64,000 nucleotides of DNA from CAZUGO01 sp964619935 (GCA_964619935.1 CAZUGO010000015.1:62001-126000), one strand, 5' to 3'; positions 33,230 to 43,410 are shown, counted from the stretch's first letter. The notes: a model not told the origin generated them from the letters alone. Program-made: numbers and translations.

Positions 33230-34657
33230 ATGGCCGGCAGACCCGCAGGAGGAAGTGGCACCGGGATCCTGGTGGGCATGATCATTGCCGTTGCGGTGGC
33301 CTTGATTTCGCTGGTCCTGCTGGTGGTGTTGTGGAACAACCACGAAGAATTGAAGTCAGCGCGCGACGATGCCAACCGCATCGCCAATCGGCTGATGCGC
33401 AGCAATGAGATGCAAAGCGGCATGAAGGCCTGGTTGGACCAGGCCGGCGACGGCGGCCGCGACCCCAGTGTGTCACGGCTGATGACCGATGAATTGACGC
33501 GGCTGGGCGAGATCATCTCGGCCGACGGTGCCACCGCCGAACCGGGTCTTGCGGAGAAGATCACCACCCGGGTTGCGGCCTTCTGGGACCAGGTCCGCGC
33601 CGACCGCCAGGCCGGTCGGATCGAAGACCCCGGCAGCCTCATCGGCAGTCCGCTACTCGATGCCGTCACAACTATGTACGGCATGTACACGCAGCATTGC
33701 GAGAGCCTGGCCCAGGCCCGGACGAACATGGACCAGCTCAACGCCGAGATCAAGGCGCTGACCCAGGCCCAAACCGACCTCCAGGAGCAATTCAACAAGA
33801 CCGCGGATGAACTGCGCAGCCAGTTGGCCACGGTGGAAGACGAACGATCGGAGTTTCGGGCCACCAAGGTCGATGAATTCCAGGAGATCGAAGGCCGGCT
33901 GCAGGCCCGCGAGGATGCCCTGGCGGCCGAAAAAGAAGATCTCCGCCAGCGGATCTCCAGCCTGAGCACCGAGTTGGAAAAGACCGAAGCGCGGACCCGC
34001 GACCTGCAGGGCAAGGTCAAGGAGTTCCAGATTCTGCCGCAGGCGCGGATGGCCGCCCGCCGGGCCGACGGCAAGGTGGTGCTGGCCCGTGCCGGCGAAG
34101 GCACCGTCTTTGTCGACCGGGGCAAGAGCGATCACTTGGTCCTGGGCTTGCGCTTTGCGGTGTACCCGCCGGAGACCGGCATCCCCAGCACCGGCGTCGC
34201 CAAGGCCCAGATCGAGGTTGCCCGCATCGGACCGGAGGTCACCGAATGTCGGGTGGTCTGGGACAATCCCCTGTTTCCGATCATCGACGGCGATCTCATT
34301 GCCAATCCGATATACGACCGCCAGCGCAGCCAGGTGTTCTATGTTGCCGGTGGATTCGACCTGAACCACGATAACCAGGACGACCCCGAAGGCAGGGGCC
34401 AGGTCCAGGCCCTGATCACCGACTTCGGCGGACAGATCGCCGACGGCGTCAATCCTCGGGTGGACTTCGTGGTGGTCGGTGCCCGGCCGTACGTCCGGCG
34501 GCTGAGCAGCAATCCCAGCAAAGAAGCGGTCGAGCTGCACGATGAGCAGCAGCGGAACGCCGAAGCGTTCGACGCCGTTCTGACCCAGGCCTTGCAGTTG
34601 TCGATCCCGATCTTCACCCAGGAGACCTTCCTGAACTTCCTGGGTCGCCAGCATTAA
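33230..34657 (+). CDS. Membrane-anchored coiled-coil protein with BRCT-like C-terminal domain
   Basis: 475 aa, no recognised family. One N-terminal helix (ILVGMIIAVAVALISLVLLVVLW, residues ~13-36) is followed by a helical region. A long coiled coil lies at about 160-265 (LNAEIKALTQAQTDLQEQFNKTADELRSQLATVEDERSEF...). A beta-rich module follows (LGLRFAVYPPETGIP...VARIGPEVTECRVVW...IIDGDLIANPIY). The C-terminal segment at ~367-428, FYVAGGFDLN...QALITDFGGQIADGVNPRVDFVVVGARP, resembles a BRCT fold such as that of NAD-dependent DNA ligase. The topology places the coiled coil and BRCT-like part on one side of the membrane. It is followed 16 bases later by an IMPase-family gene. Confidence 0.7.
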   Translation: MAGRPAGGSGTGILVGMIIAVAVALISLVLLVVLWNNHEELKSARDDANRIANRLMRSNEMQSGMKAWLDQAGDGGRDPSVSRLMTDELTRLGEIISADGATAEPGLAEKITTRVAAFWDQVRADRQAGRIEDPGSLIGSPLLDAVTTMYGMYTQHCESLAQARTNMDQLNAEIKALTQAQTDLQEQFNKTADELRSQLATVEDERSEFRATKVDEFQEIEGRLQAREDALAAEKEDLRQRISSLSTELEKTEARTRDLQGKVKEFQILPQARMAARRADGKVVLARAGEGTVFVDRGKSDHLVLGLRFAVYPPETGIPSTGVAKAQIEVARIGPEVTECRVVWDNPLFPIIDGDLIANPIYDRQRSQVFYVAGGFDLNHDNQDDPEGRGQVQALITDFGGQIADGVNPRVDFVVVGARPYVRRLSSNPSKEAVELHDEQQRNAEAFDAVLTQALQLSIPIFTQETFLNFLGRQH

Positions 34658-34673
34658 CCGTCCGAACCGGCCC

Positions 34674-35489
34674 ATGGAAACCGAACTGGATCTCCAGCGA
34701 GCGCTAGCCCGCGCCCAGTCCTGGGCACGGGAGGCCGGTGCCTTGGCCCGCAGCCGGTTTCGCACCGACTGCGATGCCCAACCCAAACACGACGATTCCC
34801 TGGTGACCGAGGTCGATCTGGCCTGCCAGGAGTTGATCATCCGCCGGCTGCAGGCCGACTATCCGGACCACGACATCATCGCCGAAGAGGCCGGTGTGGA
34901 GCCCCCGCGGGGCCGGCGGTTCTGCTGGGTGATCGACCCGCTGGACGGCACCCGCAATTTCGCGCGGGGCGTACCGATGTTTTCGGTGGCGATTGCCGTG
35001 ATGGACGCGGGCCAGCCCCGGCTGGGAGTGGTGTTCGACCCGATCGCCGAAAGCTGCTATGCGGCGGGCAGTGGTTTGGGTGCCTGGGCCAACGACCGGC
35101 CGCTGCAGGTTTCGCGGCGCGGCCCCGACGATTCGGCCATTCTCGGCATTTCGGCGCGGCGCGCGTCCGGGTTGCCAGCCGTTCTGTACGGTCGGCAGCT
35201 CAGCCGCATCGTCCATCGCAACCTGGGATCGTGTTGCCTGTTGTTGGCCCTGACCGCGGCGGGCAGCGTGGACGTCTGCTTCGGGCAGCATGCCAAGCTG
35301 TGGGATCTGGCTGCCGGTAGCGTGCTGATCTGCGAAGCCGGCGGCACGTTCACCTCGGCAAGCGGGGCGGCGGTCTTCCCGATCGAGAGCACCCGTTACG
35401 GCGGCGAGAGTCTGGACTTCCTAGCCGGCAACCCGGCACTCCACGGCCACGTGCTGGAGACCCTGCGCCTGGATCCGAAGCGGCCGTGA
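34674..35489 (+). CDS. Inositol-monophosphatase-family phosphatase
   Basis: Mg2+-dependent sugar-phosphate phosphatase, 271 aa. The motifs are complete: Glu in IIAEEAGVE, the metal motif DPLDGTRNFARGVPMFSVAIAV, and the C-terminal WDLAAGSVLICEAGG. This family includes inositol-1-phosphatase, the HisN-type histidinol-phosphatase and CysQ. The short C-terminal part and lack of PAP-specific features favour an inositol- or histidinol-phosphatase, but the choice cannot be made by eye. The start is the ATG at 34674. It probably shares a transcript with the coiled-coil gene and converges on yajC. Confidence 0.9.
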   Translation: METELDLQRALARAQSWAREAGALARSRFRTDCDAQPKHDDSLVTEVDLACQELIIRRLQADYPDHDIIAEEAGVEPPRGRRFCWVIDPLDGTRNFARGVPMFSVAIAVMDAGQPRLGVVFDPIAESCYAAGSGLGAWANDRPLQVSRRGPDDSAILGISARRASGLPAVLYGRQLSRIVHRNLGSCCLLLALTAAGSVDVCFGQHAKLWDLAAGSVLICEAGGTFTSASGAAVFPIESTRYGGESLDFLAGNPALHGHVLETLRLDPKRP

Positions 35490-35526
35490 GCACCCCTGGG
35501 TGGGCAGCGGCGGGGCCAGGAGCCGA

Positions 35527-35877
35527 TCAGCTCTTGTCCTCTTGGGTCAGGACGCGCTGGATGCCCTTTCGGACGAAGGTCATCTTGGTGTTGCTGCTCT
35601 CGTCGACCCGGAGCACCACCTCGTCATCGCGGGTCGACACCACCGTGCCGACGATCCCCCCGATGGTCACCACCCGGTCGTTCTTCTTGAGCGCTTGAAT
35701 CATCTTGTCGGCGTCTTTTTGGCGCTTGCTCTGTCCACGCTGCAGAAAGATCCAGAACACCACAAACGCCAGCATCAGCCCGAAGAACAGGTTGTTGAAC
35801 ATCGGGGCTTGCGGCGGCGCCGGCCCGGAGGGCTGGGTCGTGGCCTGGGCCAGCCAACCTGAAATCCATGAGATCAT
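35527..35877 (-). CDS. yajC: Sec translocase accessory subunit YajC
   Basis: Small inner-membrane partner of SecDF, 116 aa. It has one helix (LFFGLMLAFVVFWIFLQRGQSKRQ) followed by the conserved soluble part KMIQALKKNDRVVTIGGIVGTVVSTRDDEVVLRVDESSNTKMTFVRKGIQRVL. The N-terminal ~25 residues before the helix are Gln/Pro-rich. It lies 88 bases downstream of tgt on the same strand, the classical tgt-yajC order; secD and secF, which usually follow, are missing here. Confidence 0.94.
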   Translation of the reverse strand: MISWISGWLAQATTQPSGPAPPQAPMFNNLFFGLMLAFVVFWIFLQRGQSKRQKDADKMIQALKKNDRVVTIGGIVGTVVSTRDDEVVLRVDESSNTKMTFVRKGIQRVLTQEDKS

Positions 35878-35965
35878 ATGCGTTGCTTCTTATTGAATGA
35901 GCCGAGTCGGTGACCGGCATCCCGGTGATCCGCGCCGCCGACCGGTTTGGAACCTGGAATCGCCT

Positions 35966-37078
<1,113 letters not shown>

Positions 37079-37117
37079 GGCCGGGATGATAGCAAGTCCG
37101 CTGGGGCCCGGCCAGAG

Positions 37118-37579
37118 TCAGCCGTCGCCGGAGTCGCCGGCCGGCAGCATCGCACCAAACAGCACCACCGCGATCGTCCGCAAATGCTGGAGTTCCTGGG
37201 GGGCCGTCCGAGGGCGGTTCTTCAACCAGCAGTCGGATGCCTGGGCCAAGGCCCCCGGGGTGAGCAGCATCGTGGTGGGCGCCGGGAGTTTCAGGTCGCG
37301 GGCCATCTTGAGGAGCAGTTCCCGCTGGGCCGTGGTCAGACCCACGTGATGCAGCACTTCGGCAAACAGCTTGTGCGGGCAATTCGGCAAGTGCGGTTGC
37401 TTGGCGCGCTTCTCGTAATAGAAGACAAAGTGCAGGATGACCAGCAGGCCCAGAATCGCGGACACTGCGATGATCATGCCTTTCCAAGTGGCCGGATCCC
37501 AGGCGTCCTTGTCGAATTGCTCGTGCAGCAGCACCCGCGGATCCACCCGTTGGAACGCCAGCAGCAGCCGTGCGGTCAT
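37118..37579 (-). CDS. Small single-pass membrane protein of unknown function
   Basis: 153 aa with one membrane helix (MIIAVSAILGLLVILHFVFYY, residues ~34-55) and a soluble helical part (LFAEVLHHVGLTTAQRELLLKMARDLKLPAPTTMLLTPGALAQASDCWLKN). The N-terminal ~30 residues would lie outside. I recognise no family. Its ATG overlaps the HEAT-repeat gene stop by four bases, so it is translationally coupled to it. That suggests the two proteins act together. Confidence 0.65.
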   Translation of the reverse strand: MTARLLLAFQRVDPRVLLHEQFDKDAWDPATWKGMIIAVSAILGLLVILHFVFYYEKRAKQPHLPNCPHKLFAEVLHHVGLTTAQRELLLKMARDLKLPAPTTMLLTPGALAQASDCWLKNRPRTAPQELQHLRTIAVVLFGAMLPAGDSGDG

Positions 37580-39519
37580 GGTTCGGTCTCCGCAGGGGTC
37601 GGACCGCGGCTGCGCTGGCGACGACGGCGGCGCTCTGCCTGCACCAGCTGCCGGGCCCGCTGCCGGACCCCTTCATCGGGATCGTTCTCGGCAATGTCGC
37701 TGATTTGATTGAGCAGTCCGGCCAGGCCGTACTTCTCGACCACCCACAGGGCGCTGACCCGATGGGCCCGTGACGGATCACGCAACAGCAGGATCAAGGC
37801 TTCGGCGGCCTCTCGGATCTGCAACTTGAGCAGCGCATTGATGGCCGCAGCCCGAACCCGATGGTCCGGATCCCGCAACCGCGCCTGGATGCGATCGACC
37901 TGGCGGGTCACCCCGAGGTCATCCATGGCATCAATGGCATTGGCACGCACCCGCGAGTCGTCGTCCTCCAGGGCTCTGCTCAAGATCATTTCTGAGGTGC
38001 CGTCCTGCAATTGAGCCAAGGCCCGGACCGCGGCGCTGCGAACCACGCGGTCGGCATCCCGGGCACACCCGAACACCGCGGCCTTGTACCGGGTGATCAG
38101 TCCCAGAACCTTGACGATCTGGATGGCCCGGACCCGGTCGGCGGCGTCCTTGCTTCCCAGGCGGGACTGCAACTGGTCGTACGCAGCCGGGTCGCGGCCC
38201 ATGACCCGCCGGCCCACCACTTTGCGCAGCGGTCCGCTCATGTGCGGAAACTCGTCCCAATACTCCTCAAAACTGGCGCAAGCGATGGCCACCAACTCCG
38301 ATTCCGCGGTGCGCCTGGGGGGCTGGTCGTACCGCTCCAGCAGGGCCCCGGCGTCCGCTGGACGGCGGCGGAGCAGCTCGCGGAGGGCGATGCGGGCCAG
38401 GTCAGGATCGGCCCAGTCGACGACCACCCGCAACACATCCGTGGCCAACTCGCTCTTGATCGCCACGATGGCATGCAACGCCAGGCGCTGTTTGTCGCGG
38501 TGGTCTGACAGCAGGATGGAGCGGTACCACTGCACCCGCTGGGCCTCCGGTACCGACGTGGCCTGCACCAAGCGGATGAGCCGTCCCAGGCGCTGTTCGT
38601 CAATCTCGAACAACACCGCCGGCGTCCCCTCCAGCCAACTCAGCTTGCGGATCCGGGCGCAGCCCCGGTGGATGGCCGGATCACCCAGCAGCCAGGCATG
38701 ATCCACCAGCGCCAGCATCAAGGACCCATCGCGGCAGGCGGACACGGCACCGGCGACATCCGGCCCCGAAGCCTCATGCCCCAGGGCCAGCAGCACCAGC
38801 GGGGCCAGGGTCGGGCCGGGCGCGTCGCGGATCATGTCCAGGATCGCCCGCCAGCACTTGCTTTGCGGGCGGTCCGCTTCGGCCAGCAATTCCGCTTCCA
38901 GATCCAAGCACAGCAGCAGGGCGGCTTCGACGACCGAGGTTCGCATGTGCACGTCGTAGGCCACCAGTGCTTCGCGCAAGGTGGCCACCAGCAGTCGGCG
39001 GCGGTCGGCCTCCGCGCGGAAGCGGCGGTAGTGGTCTTCGGCTCGAAGGGACTGAATCGCTGCCACCGCCGGCGGTCGGGTCTGGGACACGAACCCATGG
39101 ACCATCCGCCGCAAGGCCAGGGCGGCCCGACCCCGCGTGCTGGTCATGGGATTGTGCAAGGCCATGCCCAGGAGATAGGACATCGCCGGGGAACCGCTGC
39201 GCGACACCAGGTCAATGGTGCTGAAGCGATCGTGTTCCTCCGGCGAGCGAATCGTCTCGCGCAGGGTGCCCTCCAGCCGCCCGATGCTCCGGGCCAGGTA
39301 GGCCTTGCATGGTTCTGTCAGTTCGTGGTAGCGATCCAACAGCCGCCGCATGACCGGTTCCCGCTGGCGGGCCAGCAGGACGTTGATGGCGTGCACCTTG
39401 AAGTCCTCATCGAGGTCGCCGAGGGCCTCCAGCAGGACGGCGTCAGCCGAGAGGTTCTTGCTGGCCGCCAAGGCCTGGTAGATCGGTGGGGCCTGGATCG
39501 GTCCGGTGGGTTCGTTCAT
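37576..39519 (-). CDS. HEAT-repeat protein
   Basis: 647 aa, almost entirely helical. HEAT-type helix pairs are clear in the C-terminal third: LGSKDAADRVRAIQIVKVLGLI, CARDADRVVRSAAVRALAQLQDG, ALEDDDSRVRANAIDAMDDLGV, RLRDPDHRVRAAAINALLKLQIREAAEALILLLRDPSRAHRVSALWVVEKYG and DPDEGVRQRARQLVQ. No signal peptide or membrane helix is visible, so it is predicted to be cytoplasmic. HEAT arrays bind proteins, so it is likely a scaffold. Both ends overlap neighbours by ATGA (secreted protein upstream, small membrane protein downstream), giving a tightly coupled trio. The basic tail is RRRRRQRSRGP. Confidence 0.82.
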   Translation of the reverse strand: MNEPTGPIQAPPIYQALAASKNLSADAVLLEALGDLDEDFKVHAINVLLARQREPVMRRLLDRYHELTEPCKAYLARSIGRLEGTLRETIRSPEEHDRFSTIDLVSRSGSPAMSYLLGMALHNPMTSTRGRAALALRRMVHGFVSQTRPPAVAAIQSLRAEDHYRRFRAEADRRRLLVATLREALVAYDVHMRTSVVEAALLLCLDLEAELLAEADRPQSKCWRAILDMIRDAPGPTLAPLVLLALGHEASGPDVAGAVSACRDGSLMLALVDHAWLLGDPAIHRGCARIRKLSWLEGTPAVLFEIDEQRLGRLIRLVQATSVPEAQRVQWYRSILLSDHRDKQRLALHAIVAIKSELATDVLRVVVDWADPDLARIALRELLRRRPADAGALLERYDQPPRRTAESELVAIACASFEEYWDEFPHMSGPLRKVVGRRVMGRDPAAYDQLQSRLGSKDAADRVRAIQIVKVLGLITRYKAAVFGCARDADRVVRSAAVRALAQLQDGTSEMILSRALEDDDSRVRANAIDAMDDLGVTRQVDRIQARLRDPDHRVRAAAINALLKLQIREAAEALILLLRDPSRAHRVSALWVVEKYGLAGLLNQISDIAENDPDEGVRQRARQLVQAERRRRRQRSRGPTPAETEP

Positions 39520-42185
39520 GGCACGCTGACCGACAGATTGTGGGCTCGCGGACCCTTGACCTGCTTCAGGCCCACACGAACCTGCTTCCCGGATAAACTC
39601 TGGGCGTCCCGAAAATAGTGCGACTTGATGACGGTTTGCCGCGGCTGCAAGCCGATGATGTGCAGATTCTGCCGCTTGCGACCGGGGGCGTCGGCGAAAC
39701 TCTCCAAGGTGACGACGTCCTTCGACCGGTTGGTCACCCCGTGGCGGATGATCAACGTGGACGCGTCCAGGGCCACATCGACCCACACCTCCATGTCCAC
39801 CAGGTCCAGCTTCAGCGGCAACTGGACCTCGAAGCGATACATCTGCTCGGCATCGAGGGTCACTTCTGCGGATACGGTCTTGCGGCCCGCGGGCTCGCGG
39901 GGCGCCGGCTGAATGCGAATCGGCCGGCTCACGGTCGCGCCCGGCTGAACCGCAAAGTTGAACCGCGCCGGGCGAATCTGCCAGCCGTCAGGGGCCTGCA
40001 ACCGGATCGAGCCGGACATGGGATCGTTGCGGGGGTTGGTCAGCACCAGGGCCTGCTCGTGGAAGCTCGATTCGGATGGCAGCAATTCGGGGTCGAAGCG
40101 CATGCCCTGACGAAAAGCCACCAGCCAGGACTGGCCTCCTTCCAGGAACACCGGCAGTGGCGACAGCGTCACCCGCTGGCTGCCGTCGGTTGCCTCCACG
40201 GTGGTGCGGTTGCCCCACAAATCGGTGGACTGCCGGGCCCCGTACGCATACAGTTCGTGTTCGGTGCCTTGCAACGGGGCGCTGTCATCCCAGACCACCA
40301 GGGTGGCCTGCTCGTGGCGGTCAAACAGGAAGGCGGTGACCCCTTCGCCCAAGTCGACCGGACCGGCGAAGTCGGCATCATCCAACATGTCGATCACCGT
40401 GCGGTATACCAGGTACAACTCGGCGGGTTCGACCCCACCGGGTCCCTCGGTGGACCGCACCCGCCACGGCTGCCGGACGAACAAGCGGGTGGCACTGCTG
40501 TGATGGGCGTAGATCAGCCGCTTGGCGGCGTCGGCCAGGTAGGGTAATCGACGGTAGCGCTCCGCGGGCGCCGTTTCGATGACGGCCCAGACCTCGCGAT
40601 ACCCCAGCCCGCCGAAAGAGGTGTCCAGGTAGTGCGGCAAGTCGCCGGGCTGGATGTCCACCGGCAGCGACACCGAAAGAATGTCAGCGGTGCCGTTTTG
40701 CGGTTCATGGTGGGCCGAGGCCGGAGCCACCATGACCGGACGGAGCGTCAGCTTGGCCATCTCGCCGCGCAATGCCGCCAGCACGGTGTCCAGCCGCGGA
40801 TCGCCCGCAACGGCGGTGTCTCCATCACGCCCGATCTGCCAGTAGTCCAGCAGGCTCTCATATCGGGTGACCGTCTGTGCCAGAAACGGCCGCCAGGTCT
40901 CCGCCGAGGTGCTCAGCAGATCGACCACGGACGACTTGCCAGCTGCCGGAGCGGTCCCCGGCGGCGGGGGGCCGCTGTTGACCAGCGTCCCGGTGACCGA
41001 CACGTTTGCAGCGCGCAGCTCGCTCAGCAGGTTCTGATGACGCTCCTGGCGCTGCGCCGGGGCGTCGAAGTGACCGCGCTCCAGTTCGATCTTCACGTAG
41101 CGGATACCCAGCGCACTGACCAAGGCGCTGGCCGCCTTCCAGCCCATTGCAGAATCGGGCTCCAGGATGACCCCGTAGCGGTTTTGCTGCCGCTCCCGCG
41201 GCCCGGGCGCAGCGGTCGACTTGGCGAACACCACCTGCCGGTGCACCAGGGTCCCCGGGCTCATCTGAACCTCCAGTTGGGCGGTGTACACCCCCGGGGG
41301 CAGGTTCGGGACGGCTCGGCGGTGCAGCGGCGGGCCGGCGTCGCGGGTGACCTCGATCGGCTCGCTGTAAATCTCGCCGCCTGCGGCATCGTGAACCGTC
41401 AGGCGGGCGACCAGTTCATGACGATTGGCATCACCGACTTTGACCAGCAGGACGGGCGTCTCCGAGGCGCTGAACAGGTTGCCGCGCTCGGCGGCGCTGG
41501 TGGTCAAGACCACGTTCGGCAGGCGATAGACCAGCACGTCGTCGAACCAGGCCCCGCCGGTGACATCCTTATGATCGATGTGGCGGGGTTTTTCCGGCCC
41601 GTCCCACCAGACCTCACGTTGCACGGCCCAGGCCGTCAGGCCGATCGCATAGGCCCCGTCGAGATCGCCCGGGATGTCCAGGGTCACCGGCTGCCATTCG
41701 GAGTCGGCCTCCCCGCCGATCAGGGGGCTCTTGATCTCCGAACCCTCGATGCGCTGCCCATTGGCATCCAACAGGAAGGCGCTGAGGTACGCCCGGGCGG
41801 AGCGCAAGCGGTCGGGCCGAATGCGGGCCGCAACCCGGTAGTGGCTGTCCGGCTCGATGACGATGTCGAGCCCGGAGTAGTCGTACGCACAACTGCGACC
41901 GTTCAATCCCAGGTAGAAGGAGGGGGCAGCCTGGCAGCCGATCTGGGAATCGAAGCCGCCGAGGGCAAACGGCGGAAACCCGGCGGCGTCCCGCCGGATC
42001 CAGAGCATGGGTACGGAATCAAGATTGCCAAGTGGGCGCTCGTCGAAATCGAAGTGCTTGACGACCCGGCTGCCGCCGGCGGTCGGCAGCGGCGCAGACT
42101 CCACCGGCGGCCCAGCGACTCGCGGAGCGCTGCCGCCGGCCCACACCACGCCGCCGATCGCGATGCCGAAATGCAACAGGATCAT
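39516..42185 (-). CDS. Large secreted multidomain protein with glycoside-hydrolase-like barrel
   Basis: 889 aa with a signal peptide (MILLHFGIAIGGVVWAGG). An N-terminal beta-sandwich follows (residues ~45-230, HYRVAARIRPDRL..., resembling carbohydrate-binding modules), then an Ig-like segment (240-330). The central region (about 340-620) has the strand-helix rhythm of glycoside-hydrolase TIM barrels: RYGVILEPDSAMGWKAASALVSALGIRYVKIELERG, LLDYWQIGRDGD. The C-terminal part is beta-rich and resembles NEW3-type domains. The usual catalytic acid/base motif (W-N-E-P or similar) reads WQIGRD, so activity is doubtful. The ATG at 42185 is chosen over a GTG at 42212. It is coupled to the HEAT gene by ATGA. 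Confidence 0.62.
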   Translation of the reverse strand: MILLHFGIAIGGVVWAGGSAPRVAGPPVESAPLPTAGGSRVVKHFDFDERPLGNLDSVPMLWIRRDAAGFPPFALGGFDSQIGCQAAPSFYLGLNGRSCAYDYSGLDIVIEPDSHYRVAARIRPDRLRSARAYLSAFLLDANGQRIEGSEIKSPLIGGEADSEWQPVTLDIPGDLDGAYAIGLTAWAVQREVWWDGPEKPRHIDHKDVTGGAWFDDVLVYRLPNVVLTTSAAERGNLFSASETPVLLVKVGDANRHELVARLTVHDAAGGEIYSEPIEVTRDAGPPLHRRAVPNLPPGVYTAQLEVQMSPGTLVHRQVVFAKSTAAPGPRERQQNRYGVILEPDSAMGWKAASALVSALGIRYVKIELERGHFDAPAQRQERHQNLLSELRAANVSVTGTLVNSGPPPPGTAPAAGKSSVVDLLSTSAETWRPFLAQTVTRYESLLDYWQIGRDGDTAVAGDPRLDTVLAALRGEMAKLTLRPVMVAPASAHHEPQNGTADILSVSLPVDIQPGDLPHYLDTSFGGLGYREVWAVIETAPAERYRRLPYLADAAKRLIYAHHSSATRLFVRQPWRVRSTEGPGGVEPAELYLVYRTVIDMLDDADFAGPVDLGEGVTAFLFDRHEQATLVVWDDSAPLQGTEHELYAYGARQSTDLWGNRTTVEATDGSQRVTLSPLPVFLEGGQSWLVAFRQGMRFDPELLPSESSFHEQALVLTNPRNDPMSGSIRLQAPDGWQIRPARFNFAVQPGATVSRPIRIQPAPREPAGRKTVSAEVTLDAEQMYRFEVQLPLKLDLVDMEVWVDVALDASTLIIRHGVTNRSKDVVTLESFADAPGRKRQNLHIIGLQPRQTVIKSHYFRDAQSLSGKQVRVGLKQVKGPRAHNLSVSVP

Positions 42186-42322
42186 CCCACATGCGTTATC
42201 GGATACCCACACGGCGCAGGTGAACGCTCAGCAGGACAATTTCACAGGGCGGGCCGCCTGTCGGGTCTAATGCACTGGACGGCAACCACATCAGACCGCA
42301 GCGGTGCATCCGGGGCGATGAT

Positions 42323-42808
42323 TCAGGCCTTGAGTTCCGCGAGAATCGACAGCCTGTCAGCGAGGGCTTCATCGTCGAGCTGCTCCAGCGGCAGCCGGTT
42401 CAAGTGGGCCACCATCTTGAGCAGCCGCTGGGCGACCTGCCGGCAGAATTCCTGGCGCTCCTCGTCGGTCCCCGGATGGAACGTCGGATCGGGCATCGGC
42501 CAATGCGCCTGAACCACCTTGCCCGGCCAGACCGGACACTCTGCCGAGGCGTTGTCGCAGACCGTGATCACGACGTCGGGGTCCGCCTCCAGAATCTCCT
42601 CGATGTGCTTGGAGTACAGCCCCGCGGTCGAGACGCCCATGCGCTCCAGCGTCTGCAAGGCCAGCGGGTGGACAAAGCCGGCCGGCCGGGTTCCGGCACT
42701 GCACACCCGCAGCCGCTCACCGGCGTGCTGACGCAACAGGGCCTCGGCCATCTGGGACCGGCAGGCGTTGCCCGTGCAGATGAAAGCAACGGTCTTGCGC
42801 GGGGCCAT
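42323..42808 (-). CDS. arsC: Arsenate reductase (thioredoxin type) / LMW phosphatase fold
   Basis: 161 aa. It has the low-molecular-weight phosphatase loop FICTGNACRSQMAEALLR with nucleophile Cys11, and the redox cysteines VCDNASAECPVWPG required for thioredoxin-coupled arsenate reduction (C-x6-C spacing). The acidic DP motif WPMPDPTF follows. This combination is specific to ArsC of the thioredoxin class rather than plain tyrosine phosphatases. No arsenite pump or ArsR gene is adjacent. It is divergent from ispF and upstream of the large secreted protein gene on the same strand (110-base gap). Confidence 0.9.
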   Translation of the reverse strand: MAPRKTVAFICTGNACRSQMAEALLRQHAGERLRVCSAGTRPAGFVHPLALQTLERMGVSTAGLYSKHIEEILEADPDVVITVCDNASAECPVWPGKVVQAHWPMPDPTFHPGTDEERQEFCRQVAQRLLKMVAHLNRLPLEQLDDEALADRLSILAELKA

Positions 42809-42828
42809 TGGTGCGCTCCTTATCGTCC

Positions 42829-42857
42829 TTGATTTGGGACCCGTCTCATTCTAGTGT
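42829..42857 (+). promoter_or_regulatory. Sigma70-like promoter of the ispF-cysS-ruvCAB block
   Basis: TTGATT (42829-42834), 17 bases, TAGTGT (42852-42857), in the divergent gap between arsC and ispF. About 45 bases separate it from the GTG at 42905. The five downstream genes have gaps of 15 bases or less. Confidence 0.42.
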
Positions 42858-42904
42858 ACGTGCTTATTAATCATCGGAAGATCGGCTGCCGAGGGATAAA
42901 CACC

Positions 42905-43402
42905 GTGTCCCAAGAATACAGGATCGGCTCGGGCTACGACATCCACACGGTGGTCTCCGATCGACCGCTGAAGCTGGCCGGTGTGACCGTCGACTGCGGG
43001 TTCGGGCTTGGTGGGCATACAGATGGCGACGTGGTTTTTCACGCCGCCATCGACGCCGCTTTTGGGGCCGCGGGGCTCGGCGACATCGGCGAGCACTTTC
43101 CCGACACCGACCCGGCCATCGGGGCCTTGGGCAGCGCCGAACTCATCGCTCGGGCGCTGGCGGAAGTGCGCGGCGACGGCTGGACGGTCCTGAACATCGA
43201 CGTCACCATCCTGGCCGAGCGTCCCCGGCTGAGCGCCCACAAGGCCGCGATCCGGTCGGCATTGGCCGGCGCGCTGGCCGTGGAGGAGCAGCAGGTCAGC
43301 GTCAAGGCCAAGACCCACGAAGGTCACGATGCCGTCGGCCAGGGGCGGGCCATCGCCTGCCAGGCGGTCCTGATGCTCAGCCGACCCCAGCGAAGGAGTT
43401 GA
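42905..43402 (+). CDS. ispF: 2-C-methyl-D-erythritol 2,4-cyclodiphosphate synthase
   Basis: Fifth step of the MEP pathway: CDP-ME-2-phosphate is cyclised with loss of CMP. The 165 aa show the metal ligands GYDIH (D-x-H) and the third His in GHTDGDVVFHA. The substrate loop is DIGEHFPDTDP, and the end is KAKTHEGHDAVGQGRAIACQA. The GTG at 42905 fits the family N-terminus (YRIGSGYDIHTV) and has GAGGGA upstream; the open frame extends to a GTG at 42854 that would add a non-conserved 17 residues. The stop is 8 bases before cysS. ispF-cysS neighbourhood is common in bacteria. Confidence 0.95.
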   Translation: MSQEYRIGSGYDIHTVVSDRPLKLAGVTVDCGFGLGGHTDGDVVFHAAIDAAFGAAGLGDIGEHFPDTDPAIGALGSAELIARALAEVRGDGWTVLNIDVTILAERPRLSAHKAAIRSALAGALAVEEQQVSVKAKTHEGHDAVGQGRAIACQAVLMLSRPQRRS

Positions 43403-43410
43403 CCAATCTC

